64,000 nucleotides of DNA from Candidatus Scybalomonas excrementigallinarum. Its GTDB lineage: Bacteria > Bacillota > Clostridia > Lachnospirales > Lachnospiraceae. Both the position numbers and the translations under genes were made by a program. The notes below the pieces were generated by a model, which made no database searches, was not told where the DNA came from, and worked only from the letters and a program-made list of their open reading frames with translations. Position 1 is the first letter of the stretch, and every line of letters starts with the position of its first letter. Of the stretch, positions 55,615-64,000 are shown one piece after another. The stretch lies in assembly GCA_018710905.1 (NCBI GenBank), contig DVIZ01000084.1, positions 1-64,000 on the forward strand. The letters are read 5' to 3'.

Positions 55615-56208
55615 ATGAAAGAAAATATAATAATTGCAATTGGAAGATCTTATGGCAGTGGTGGACGAGAAGTCGGCGAAAAATTAGCAAAGAGACTGGG
55701 CATTGCCTTTTATGACAAACAGATTATTGAGCTAGCTTCGGAAAAGACAGGAATGGATAAGAAGTTTTTTGATAAGGCAGATGAAAGAATCGTTTCTCGA
55801 TTCGTCGATCCTTATGTTCCGGAAGATGGTGATATTAATTACAAGCTTTATGTGACAGAGTTTAAAATCATCAATGAGTTAGCGAAAAAAGAATCTTTTG
55901 TTATTGTCGGTCGTTTAGCTGATTACATTTTGCGTGATAATGAAAATTGCTTTAAAGTATTTCTCTACGCCCCAGAACAAGATCGCATAGAAAGAATTAT
56001 GGAGCTTTATCATTTGACAAGAGATGAGGCGAAAAAAGAAATAACAAAGATGGATAAGGCGAGAAAAGTGTATTGCTCTTATTTTACCGATCGACAATGG
56101 GATGGAAGTGACGGAAGGGATATGATGATCAATACAAGTTGGCTTGGCATTGATGGAACAGTAGATTTATTAGAAACTATTATTCAACAGTGGAGAGAAC
56201 GAAAATAG
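55615..56208 (+). CDS. Cytidylate kinase-like protein
   Basis: A 197-residue P-loop protein of the cytidylate-kinase-like (AAA_26) family. The nucleotide loop is IAIGRSYGSGGREVGEKLAKRLG at the N terminus, followed by AFYDKQIIELAS, and VIVGRLADYIL; CSYFTDRQWDGSDGRDMMINTS is near the C terminus. It is shorter than true Cmk and lacks clear CMP-binding arginine arrangement, so substrate is uncertain. I chose the ATG at 55615, 9 nt after AAAGGGG, over an in-frame ATG at 55570. It ends just before a bidirectional terminator. Confidence 0.88.
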   Translation: MKENIIIAIGRSYGSGGREVGEKLAKRLGIAFYDKQIIELASEKTGMDKKFFDKADERIVSRFVDPYVPEDGDINYKLYVTEFKIINELAKKESFVIVGRLADYILRDNENCFKVFLYAPEQDRIERIMELYHLTRDEAKKEITKMDKARKVYCSYFTDRQWDGSDGRDMMINTSWLGIDGTVDLLETIIQQWRERK

Positions 56209-56210
56209 AA

Positions 56211-56246
56211 AAAGGGGCTGGAATTTTAAAATTCCAGCCTCCTTTA
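56211..56246. terminator. Bidirectional terminator between kinase-like gene and hppA
   Basis: AAAGG then GGCTGGAATTTT and AAAATTCCAGCC then TCCTTT make a nearly perfect inverted repeat with a minimal loop, serving both converging genes. Confidence 0.85.
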
Positions 56247-58250
56247 TTATTTCATAAGGTTTAATAAAATGCCACCAAATTGAACGAATAATGGTGCGAA
56301 TACTAAAGAAACAATGGTCATTAATTTGATTAAAATATTAATGGATGGTCCTGATGTATCTTTAAATGGATCACCGACTGTATCACCAACAACAGCAGCT
56401 TTATGGGCATCACTGCCTTTGCCACCATGATTTCCTTCTTCTATGTATTTTTTTGCATTATCCCAAGCACCACCTGCATTGGCCATAAAGATAGCCATTA
56501 ATACACCTGTTAATAAGGAACCAACTAATAGTCCACCAAGTGCTGTAGGCCCTAATAAAAGACCAACGATAATTGGAGCAAGCACTGCCATAATTCCTGG
56601 TAGATACATTTCATGAAGGGCGGCTACAGTAGAAATGGAAACACAAGTTTTATAATCTGGTTTTTCCGTTCCTTTTAAGATTCCAGGTTTTTCTTTAAAT
56701 TGTCTACGAACTTCTTCGATCATCTTATAAGCTGCTTTTGCTACAGATTCCATTGTCATAGCAGAGAATAAGAAAGTGAGCATACCGCCGATAAAGACAC
56801 CAATAATAACAGTAGCATCAAGAATATCGATGGTTTCTAAGTTAACGGCTTGTGCATAAGATACAAATAAAGCTAAAGCAGTTAAAGCGGCAGAACCGAT
56901 AGCAAATCCTTTACCAATAGCAGCAGTTGTATTACCAACAGAGTCGAGTTTATCTGTGATTTCACGAACGGAGTCGTCAAGTCCTGCCATTTCTGCAATA
57001 CCACCAGCGTTGTCAGCAACTGGACCATAAGCGTCAATGGCTACAGTAATACCAGTTGTGGATAACATACCAACGGCTGCAAGTGCGATACCATATAATC
57101 CCATTAATTGGTGGGATACGAAAATACCAACACAAACAAGAAGAATAGGGATTGCTGTAGAGATCATTCCAACGGCAAGACCACTGATAATCGTTGTAGC
57201 AGAACCCGTTTCTGATTGCTGAGCAATCTTTTTTACAGAGTTATAATCACTTGATGTGTAAACTTCGGTAATGGCACCGATTAAAACACCAACGATAAGA
57301 CCTGCGATAACAGCAAAGGCACCATTGAAGTTGCCAAAGAGATTTTTGCTTAAAATAAGAGCAACAATGATGACAATAGCAGTAGCAGTGTATTGTCCTA
57401 AGTTTAATGTTTTATGTGGATTGGTTCCTTTGGAAGAGCGTACAACAAGTGCGCCCACAATGGATGCTAAAATACCAGCCCCAGAAAGGAATAATGGGAA
57501 TAAAATACCATTTGCATTATAAGCAGCAAATCCGAGCGTTAAAGAAGAAATAATAGAACCAACATAAGATTCGAATAAGTCAGCGCCCATACCTGCTACG
57601 TCACCAACATTGTCCCCTACGTTATCCGCAATAACTGCAGGGTTACGAGGATCATCTTCTGGAATACCAGCTTCTACCTTACCGACTAAGTCAGCACCAA
57701 CGTCAGCAGCTTTTGTATAAATACCACCACCAACTCTGGCGAAAAGAGCAATGGAAGAAGCTCCTAAGCTGAAACCAAAAAGAATATCCGCATCTCTTGT
57801 GATGAAATAGATAGCACTAACGCCAAATAAACCAAGACCGACTACGGCAAACCCCATAACACTACCACCAGAAAAAGCGATGGATAATGCTTTTGCCATA
57901 CCAGAATCTTTGGCAGCGGCAGCAGTACGAGCATTGGCTTTTGTAGCAGCACTCATACCTAAGTATCCTGCCAATGTGGAGAAAAGACTACCAATTAAAA
58001 AGCAAATAGCTGTAACCCAACTGTTCTCCCCAATTGCAAGACCAATTACAAAAAAGACTACAATAACAAAGATTACAAGGACTTTATATTCAGCAAATAA
58101 AAAGGCATGAGCACCTTCCGAAATGGCTTGACAAATTTCTTTCATTTTGTCATTTCCAGAATCTTGTTTGCTGATAAAGCTATAAAGCCAAAATGCCATT
58201 AGTAAACCAATAATACCAATGACTGGAACTAGAATTAACAAGTTCTCCAT
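56247..58250 (-). CDS. hppA: Membrane-bound ion-pumping pyrophosphatase
   Basis: HppA uses pyrophosphate hydrolysis to pump Na+ and/or H+. The 667-residue protein has about sixteen membrane helices. Motifs include [54 protein letters not shown] (split substrate site with multiple Asp), [17 protein letters not shown] and, near the C terminus, [25 protein letters not shown]. The stretch [10 protein letters not shown] has Ala where K+-independent enzymes carry Lys, pointing to the K+-dependent class, which are often Na+ pumps. The ATG follows AAAGGAGGGA. It has a candidate promoter of its own. Confidence 0.96.
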   Translation of the reverse strand: MENLLILVPVIGIIGLLMAFWLYSFISKQDSGNDKMKEICQAISEGAHAFLFAEYKVLVIFVIVVFFVIGLAIGENSWVTAICFLIGSLFSTLAGYLGMSAATKANARTAAAAKDSGMAKALSIAFSGGSVMGFAVVGLGLFGVSAIYFITRDADILFGFSLGASSIALFARVGGGIYTKAADVGADLVGKVEAGIPEDDPRNPAVIADNVGDNVGDVAGMGADLFESYVGSIISSLTLGFAAYNANGILFPLFLSGAGILASIVGALVVRSSKGTNPHKTLNLGQYTATAIVIIVALILSKNLFGNFNGAFAVIAGLIVGVLIGAITEVYTSSDYNSVKKIAQQSETGSATTIISGLAVGMISTAIPILLVCVGIFVSHQLMGLYGIALAAVGMLSTTGITVAIDAYGPVADNAGGIAEMAGLDDSVREITDKLDSVGNTTAAIGKGFAIGSAALTALALFVSYAQAVNLETIDILDATVIIGVFIGGMLTFLFSAMTMESVAKAAYKMIEEVRRQFKEKPGILKGTEKPDYKTCVSISTVAALHEMYLPGIMAVLAPIIVGLLLGPTALGGLLVGSLLTGVLMAIFMANAGGAWDNAKKYIEEGNHGGKGSDAHKAAVVGDTVGDPFKDTSGPSINILIKLMTIVSLVFAPLFVQFGGILLNLMK

Positions 58251-58319
58251 ATTGTTTCCCTCCTTTAGAATAATGAGATAAAATAAATAATGAAATATTT
58301 AGAAAGACCTCTGTCATTT

Positions 58320-58348
58320 AGTGTAACAAAAATATTGTAATAATGCAA
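58320..58348 (-). promoter_or_regulatory. Candidate hppA promoter
   Basis: On the minus strand TTGCAT (58343-58348) and TACACT (58320-58325) are 17 bp apart, about 70 bp before hppA. Confidence 0.55.
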
Positions 58349-58626
58349 CAAAAAAACGAGGTTTATAAACATTCTTTTTGATAATAAAGACGATTGTGTT
58401 AAGAAATAATAAATAATATATAAATAAAAAATAATGTAAAAATAAAGAAATATAAATGAAAAATAAATAAAGTGATAGAGTATGTCGTGTTAAAATATTT
58501 TATAATGAAAGTCTTAGGAAGTGCACAAAATAATATATTCCTATTTCTTTCTATATAGAAGGTATCGTCAAAGAAATAGGAAAAACAAAAGAAAGTTAAA
58601 AAAATAAACTTTTTTTTAAATAGATA

Positions 58627-58655
58627 TTGACAAAGAAAATAGAAAGTGATAACTT
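58627..58655 (+). promoter_or_regulatory. hrcA-grpE-dnaK-dnaJ promoter
   Basis: A perfect -35 TTGACA (58627-58632) and, 17 bp on, a weak -10 TAACTT (58650-58655). It lies 15 bp upstream of CIRCE, the usual arrangement for class I heat-shock operons. Confidence 0.65.
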
Positions 58656-58669
58656 TATGTAAGAACATA

Positions 58670-58696
58670 TTAGCACTCAACCATAACGAGTGCTAA
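58670..58696 (+). promoter_or_regulatory. CIRCE operator (HrcA binding site)
   Basis: A perfect CIRCE: TTAGCACTC, 9-bp spacer AACCATAAC, GAGTGCTAA. HrcA binds it and represses the operon until heat stress. It lies in the 5' leader directly before hrcA. Confidence 0.98.
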
Positions 58697-58718
58697 TAAA
58701 AGTAAAAGAGGTGGTTAT

Positions 58719-59750
58719 GTGGACTTAGATGAAAGAAAACAAAAGATTCTAAACGCAATTATTGCGAACTACTTAGAGACGGGAGAGCCTGTTGGTTCCA
58801 GAACGATTTCTAAGTATACAGATTTGAATTTAAGTTCCGCCACAATCCGCAATGAGATGGCAGACTTAGAAGAAATGGGATATATTATTCAACCATATAC
58901 TTCTGCAGGAAGGATTCCTTCCGATCAAGGGTATCGTTTCTATGTGGATCAGATGATGATACAAAGAAAAGAAGAAGAGGGCGAACGAAAAGCATTGCTT
59001 GCAAAAGTGGATAAAATGGAAAATCTGCTTCAGCAAGTAGCGAGAGTATTGGCAATGAATACGAACTATGCAACAATGGTAACTGCCCCTCAATATAAAG
59101 ATACGAAGCTGAAGTTTATTCAGTTATCTCAGGTGGATGAAAATCAACTCCTTGCCGTTATTGTGGTAGAAGGAAATGTCGTTAAGAACAAATTAATCGA
59201 TGTAGAGGAACCTCTAGCGAACGATGAAGTTCTTAAATTAAACATCTTATTAAATTCTTTTCTGCAAGGATTATCGTTACAAGAGATCAATTTAGAACTG
59301 ATGCAGACGATGAGAATACAAGCGGGTATGCACGCACCAATTCTTGAGCATATTTTTACTGGCATTACCGATGCAATTGCAAAGGCAAGAGAATTAGAAG
59401 TGTATACAAGTGGAACAACAAATATTTTAAAATATCCAGAACTTGGAAGTTTGGAACGAGCGAGTCAATTGCTTGGAGTATTAGAAGAAAAAAAGGCTCT
59501 AGTAGAACTCATTGATGAAGCAAGACAAGAAAATGGAAATGATCAGAATATTCAAGTATATATTGGTGAAGAAGCACCAGTTCAAAATATGAAAGATTGC
59601 AGCATTGTTACTGCAACGTATGAATTGGAGGAAGGTGTCAAGGGAACAATAGGAATTATTGGTCCAAAGCGCATGGATTATGAGAAAGTAGTTACAACGC
59701 TAAAAGATTTGACAGGCGAACTCGATGCGATATTTAAAAAGAAAATGTAG
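58719..59750 (+). CDS. hrcA: Heat-inducible transcription repressor HrcA
   Basis: HrcA represses class I heat-shock genes through CIRCE. The 343-residue protein begins with a winged helix (LDERKQKILNAIIANYLETGEPVGSRTISKYTDLNLSSATIRNEMADLEEMGYI), then a GAF-like domain and the dimerisation insert. The start is a GTG at 58719 behind AAGAGGTGG; the ATG two bases earlier is in another frame. With the perfect CIRCE upstream the operon is autoregulated. grpE follows after 17 bp. Confidence 0.97.
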   Translation: MDLDERKQKILNAIIANYLETGEPVGSRTISKYTDLNLSSATIRNEMADLEEMGYIIQPYTSAGRIPSDQGYRFYVDQMMIQRKEEEGERKALLAKVDKMENLLQQVARVLAMNTNYATMVTAPQYKDTKLKFIQLSQVDENQLLAVIVVEGNVVKNKLIDVEEPLANDEVLKLNILLNSFLQGLSLQEINLELMQTMRIQAGMHAPILEHIFTGITDAIAKARELEVYTSGTTNILKYPELGSLERASQLLGVLEEKKALVELIDEARQENGNDQNIQVYIGEEAPVQNMKDCSIVTATYELEEGVKGTIGIIGPKRMDYEKVVTTLKDLTGELDAIFKKKM

Positions 59751-59767
59751 ATAAAGAGGTGTAGTAA

Positions 59768-60412
59768 GTGGAAGAGAATAAAGTAAATTTAGAAGAAGAA
59801 ACAACTGCAAAAACAGAGGAAACAGTGGAAGAAGCTGTAGAATCTAAGGAAGAAGTGAAAGAAGAAACAGAGACTGTAGAAACAGAAGCTTCTGATAAAG
59901 CAGATAAAAAAGATAAAGAAGGCTTATTTAAAAAGCGTAAAAAAGTAGATGCAAAAGCATTAGAAGCGGAACTTGAAAAGAAAGAAGCAGAAGTTGCAGA
60001 CTTAAAAGACCGCTATCAGCGTTTAATGGCTGAGTTTGAAAATGCAAGAAAAAGAACAGCAAAAGAAACAACTAGAATGTTTGATATGGGTGCAAAAGAT
60101 GTTCTTGAAAAACTTCTTCCCGTTGTAGATAACTTCGAACGAGGACTTGCAGCAGTTTCCGAAGAAGAAAAAGACAATGCATTCGTACAAGGAATTGATG
60201 CTATTTATAAACAGCTTATGACTGTATTTGGTGAAATTGGAGTTGCTCCAATGGATGCAGTTGGAAAAGAATTCAATGCAGATTTCCATAATGCAGTGAT
60301 GCACGTGGAAGATGAAGAATTAGGAGAAAATATTGTAGCAGAAGAATTCCAAAAAGGCTATATGTACAAAGACCAAGTTCTTCGTCACAGCATGGTAAAA
60401 GTAGCAAACTAA
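59768..60412 (+). CDS. grpE: Nucleotide exchange factor GrpE
   Basis: GrpE releases ADP from DnaK. The 214-residue protein has a long acidic, Glu/Lys/Thr-rich disordered N terminus (1-70), a coiled coil (about 70-105; LKDRYQRLMAEFENARKRTAKET), and the beta-wing domain with GVAPMDAVGKEFNADFHNAVMHVEDEE and the final GYMYKDQVLRHSMVKVAN. It starts with a GTG at 59768. The acidic head is longer than in many relatives but this is common in Clostridia. Second gene of the HrcA operon. Confidence 0.97.
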   Translation: MEENKVNLEEETTAKTEETVEEAVESKEEVKEETETVETEASDKADKKDKEGLFKKRKKVDAKALEAELEKKEAEVADLKDRYQRLMAEFENARKRTAKETTRMFDMGAKDVLEKLLPVVDNFERGLAAVSEEEKDNAFVQGIDAIYKQLMTVFGEIGVAPMDAVGKEFNADFHNAVMHVEDEELGENIVAEEFQKGYMYKDQVLRHSMVKVAN

Positions 60413-60520
60413 AAAGATGCTTCATAAAAATTAGAAATAAGTAAAACATTAGTATAGAGAAAGCAAAGGCTTTCACCAGAGAAAAAAGGAAAAAAACTAT
60501 AATTTCTGGAAAATGATTAG

Positions 60521-62395
<1,875 letters not shown>

Positions 62396-62467
62396 GAAAG
62401 GTAATAGAAACTAGAACGTAAGACATGTAAAAAACACGTTTGAAATCGTTTGGAAGTTTCATAAAAG

Positions 62468-62521
62468 AAGAGGTTGTTGCAAAAAGGCTGTAATTACATT
62501 CCATTTGCAGCAACCTCTTTT
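62468..62521 (+). terminator. Hairpin/attenuator between dnaK and dnaJ
   Basis: AGAGGTTGTTGCAAA (62469-62483) pairs with TTTGCAGCAACCTCT (62504-62518) with one G-U pair and a 20-nt loop, followed by TTTCG. The T run is short, so it is probably a partial terminator or processing site that lowers dnaJ relative to dnaK. Confidence 0.7.
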
Positions 62522-62554
62522 CGAGCATGGAAAGAGAAAGGCAGAGTAAGTAAG

Positions 62555-63787
62555 ATGGCAGAAAAAAGAGATTATTATGAAGTCCTCGGGGTACAAAAGG
62601 GGGCTACCGATGCGGAGATTAAACGTGCCTACCGTAAGGTGGCAAAAAAATACCATCCCGATACCAACCCAGATAACCCTGAGGCAGAAGCAAAATTTAA
62701 AGAAGCAACCGAAGCTTATGAAGTATTAAGCGATGCTGATAAGCGTGCAAGATACGATCAATTTGGTCATGCAGCCTTTGAACAAGGCGGTGGCGGTGCT
62801 GGCGGATTCGGTGGTTTTGGCGGATTCGATTTTAGCGGCGCAGATATGGGTGATATGTTTGGTGACATTTTCGGCGATATTTTTGGCGGCGGAAGAAGCA
62901 GAAGAGCCAACAACGGTCCAATGCCAGGAGCTGATGTAAGAGCTTCTATTCGTGTTACATTTAATGAAGCTGTTTTCGGAACAGAAAAAGAATTAGATAT
63001 TACATTAAATGAAGAATGTGACACTTGTCATGGAACAGGTGCAGCTCATGGAAGTCAACCAGAAACTTGTCAAAAATGTGGTGGTAAAGGTCAAGTTGTC
63101 TATACCCAACAGTCTTTATTTGGTATGGTTAGAAATGTTCAAACTTGTCCAGATTGTCACGGAACAGGTAAAATTATTAAAAATAAATGTAAAGATTGTG
63201 GCGGAACAGGTTATGTGAAGAAACGTAAGAAGATTCAAATCACAGTTCCAGCAGGTATTGATAATGGGCAGAGTATCCGTATCCGCGGAAAAGGAGAACC
63301 AGGAACAAATGGTGGTCCAAGAGGCGATTTAATGGTAACTGTTATGGTAGAACGCCATCCAAAATTCCAACGTCAAGGATATGATATTTTCACAACCGTT
63401 CCTGTATCCTTTGCAGATGCAGCACTTGGAGCAAAACTTCGTATTGATACCGTCGATGGTCAAGTAGAGTATGACTTAAAGGCAGGAACACAAACCGATA
63501 CAAAAGTTCGTTTAAGAGGAAAAGGTGTTCCAACACTTCGTAATAAAAATGTTCGTGGTGATCACTACGTGACATTTGTTGTAGAAGTTCCTACCAGTCT
63601 AAATAAAGATCAAAGAGAAGCATTAGAAGCATTCCGTGATGCTATGGCAGGCAAAGCGAGGCAAAAACAAGTTTTGGAGAACGAAAATTTAGAAGAATCC
63701 TTAGAAAACCTTGGAAAAGAAATGAAAGATAAAGCAGAAGGTTTTGTAGAAGGGTTATTTAAGAAAAATAAGAAAAAGAAAAAATAA
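62555..63787 (+). CDS. dnaJ: Chaperone DnaJ (Hsp40)
   Basis: DnaJ delivers substrates to DnaK and stimulates its ATPase. The start is ATG 62555 ([36 protein letters not shown]), giving 410 residues; a longer frame starts upstream but runs through the hairpin. The J domain contains HPD; a Gly/Phe-rich stretch (about 75-115) follows; then four zinc repeats [24 protein letters not shown] and CKDCGGTG; then the C-terminal substrate domains. The C terminus is Lys-rich (FKKNKKKKK), unusual but harmless. The ribosome binding site is weak. Last gene of the operon. Confidence 0.98.
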   Translation: MAEKRDYYEVLGVQKGATDAEIKRAYRKVAKKYHPDTNPDNPEAEAKFKEATEAYEVLSDADKRARYDQFGHAAFEQGGGGAGGFGGFGGFDFSGADMGDMFGDIFGDIFGGGRSRRANNGPMPGADVRASIRVTFNEAVFGTEKELDITLNEECDTCHGTGAAHGSQPETCQKCGGKGQVVYTQQSLFGMVRNVQTCPDCHGTGKIIKNKCKDCGGTGYVKKRKKIQITVPAGIDNGQSIRIRGKGEPGTNGGPRGDLMVTVMVERHPKFQRQGYDIFTTVPVSFADAALGAKLRIDTVDGQVEYDLKAGTQTDTKVRLRGKGVPTLRNKNVRGDHYVTFVVEVPTSLNKDQREALEAFRDAMAGKARQKQVLENENLEESLENLGKEMKDKAEGFVEGLFKKNKKKKK

Positions 63788-63802
63788 ATAACATAATTAG
63801 TA

Positions 63803-63857
63803 AAAAGGAACAATTGCAATAGATGAAAATCTATAGGAGCAGTTGTTCCTTTTTTTG
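63803..63857 (+). terminator. Terminator after dnaJ
   Basis: AAGGAACAATTGC and GCAGTTGTTCCTT form the outer stem, ATAGAT / ATCTAT the inner stem with loop GAAA, and a long T run follows. Confidence 0.92.
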
Positions 63858-63928
63858 ATACAGATCTCGAGCATAATAGTGTTTTGTTCTATAAAAATAA
63901 TAAATGTTGGGTATTTCTGGGAAATTCA

Positions 63929-63957
63929 TTGACAGAGTGATTGAAAGACGCTAATAT
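63929..63957 (+). promoter_or_regulatory. Promoter of the gene at the right edge
   Basis: A perfect TTGACA (63929-63934) and TAATAT (63952-63957, four of six) are 17 bp apart, followed by a ribosome binding site GGGAGG at 63968-63973. Confidence 0.6.
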
Positions 63958-63981
63958 AGAACGAAAAGGGAGGTATTTGTT

Positions 63982-64000
63982 GTGAAAAGAAAAAAATATA
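63982..64000 (+). CDS. Start of a gene cut by the window edge
   Basis: A GTG at 63982, 8 nt after GGGAGG, opens a frame beginning with Val/Met-Lys-Arg-Lys-Lys-Tyr and running off the window. The basic start could belong to a signal sequence, but only six codons are visible. Product unknown. Confidence 0.45.

Larger units (their letters stand above)
58251..58718. other. Divergent hppA / hrcA intergenic region
   Basis: This 468-bp AT-rich gap has no gene. From left to right it holds the hppA promoter, a very AT-rich stretch (58380-58500), a perfect 13-bp inverted repeat TTCCTATTTCTTT (58538-58550) / AAAGAAATAGGAA (58570-58582) with a 19-nt spacer, the hrcA promoter, and the CIRCE operator. The inverted repeat has no T run and is not explained by known heat-shock elements. 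Confidence 0.6.

Noticed and set aside
57271-57522. Plus-strand frames opposite hppA
   Set aside because: They are antisense shadows with Ala/Pro/Thr-rich composition produced by the membrane helices of hppA.

Overview
The window is a low-GC chromosomal segment from a spore-forming Firmicute, most likely a member of the Lachnospiraceae (class Clostridia). The evidence is the AT-rich codon use, strong AGGAGG-type ribosome binding sites with frequent GTG/TTG starts, sporulation genes (gpr, spoIIP), HrcA/CIRCE heat-shock control, a membrane pyrophosphatase, and the comEA / two-component / GerMN / comEC / holA / rpsT / gpr / spoIIP / lepA / hemW / hrcA-grpE-dnaK-dnaJ order. Genus cannot be fixed from sequence alone. 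No insertion sequence, prophage, CRISPR array, tRNA or rRNA gene was seen.

Layout. 1-4.7 kb: a MarR regulator followed by a heterodimeric ABC exporter. 4.8-8.9 kb: an FMN riboswitch with two tandem terminators controlling ribD-ribE-ribBA-ribH. 9.0-12.9 kb: an unknown small protein, an alpha/beta hydrolase, a DUF308 membrane protein, glycerol kinase, and a frameshifted remnant of a DUF1667 protein. 12.9-16.3 kb: an Lsa-like ABC-F antibiotic-resistance protein behind a promoter, a 7-codon leader peptide and a terminator (attenuator architecture), then a MATE efflux pump. 16.4-33.9 kb: a large arabinan-utilisation locus with a secreted GH43 endo-arabinanase, two solute-binding proteins, four permeases, a beta-propeller/YIP1 membrane protein, a secreted DUF5696-like protein, a cytoplasmic GH43 and a GH51 arabinofuranosidase. 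34.1-41.4 kb: argG divergent from argCJBD, with an orphan solute-binding lipoprotein coupled to argD. 41.6-48.3 kb: a YdcZ-type transporter and comEA-RR-HK-GerMN lipoprotein-comEC. 48.4-58.3 kb: holA, rpsT, gpr, spoIIP, lepA, hemW, a cytidylate-kinase-like gene and hppA. 58.6-63.8 kb: the CIRCE-controlled hrcA-grpE-dnaK-dnaJ operon; the start of a further gene lies at the right edge.

How the parts work together. In the arabinan locus the lipoprotein GH43 would cut arabinan outside the cell, the solute-binding proteins and permease pairs would import oligosaccharides, and GH43 and GH51 enzymes without signal peptides would finish them inside. No ATPase subunit is encoded, so a shared MsmX/MsmK-type ATPase elsewhere is inferred. 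The propeller/YIP1 and DUF5696-like proteins sit between the two permease pairs and are the least understood part of the window. The other strong curiosities are the ABC-F attenuator and a dispersed stem-loop (three copies with 11-nt loops at 13.1, 41.5 and 48.3 kb), one of which lies inside that attenuator. All calls come from reading the sequence; no database search was run.
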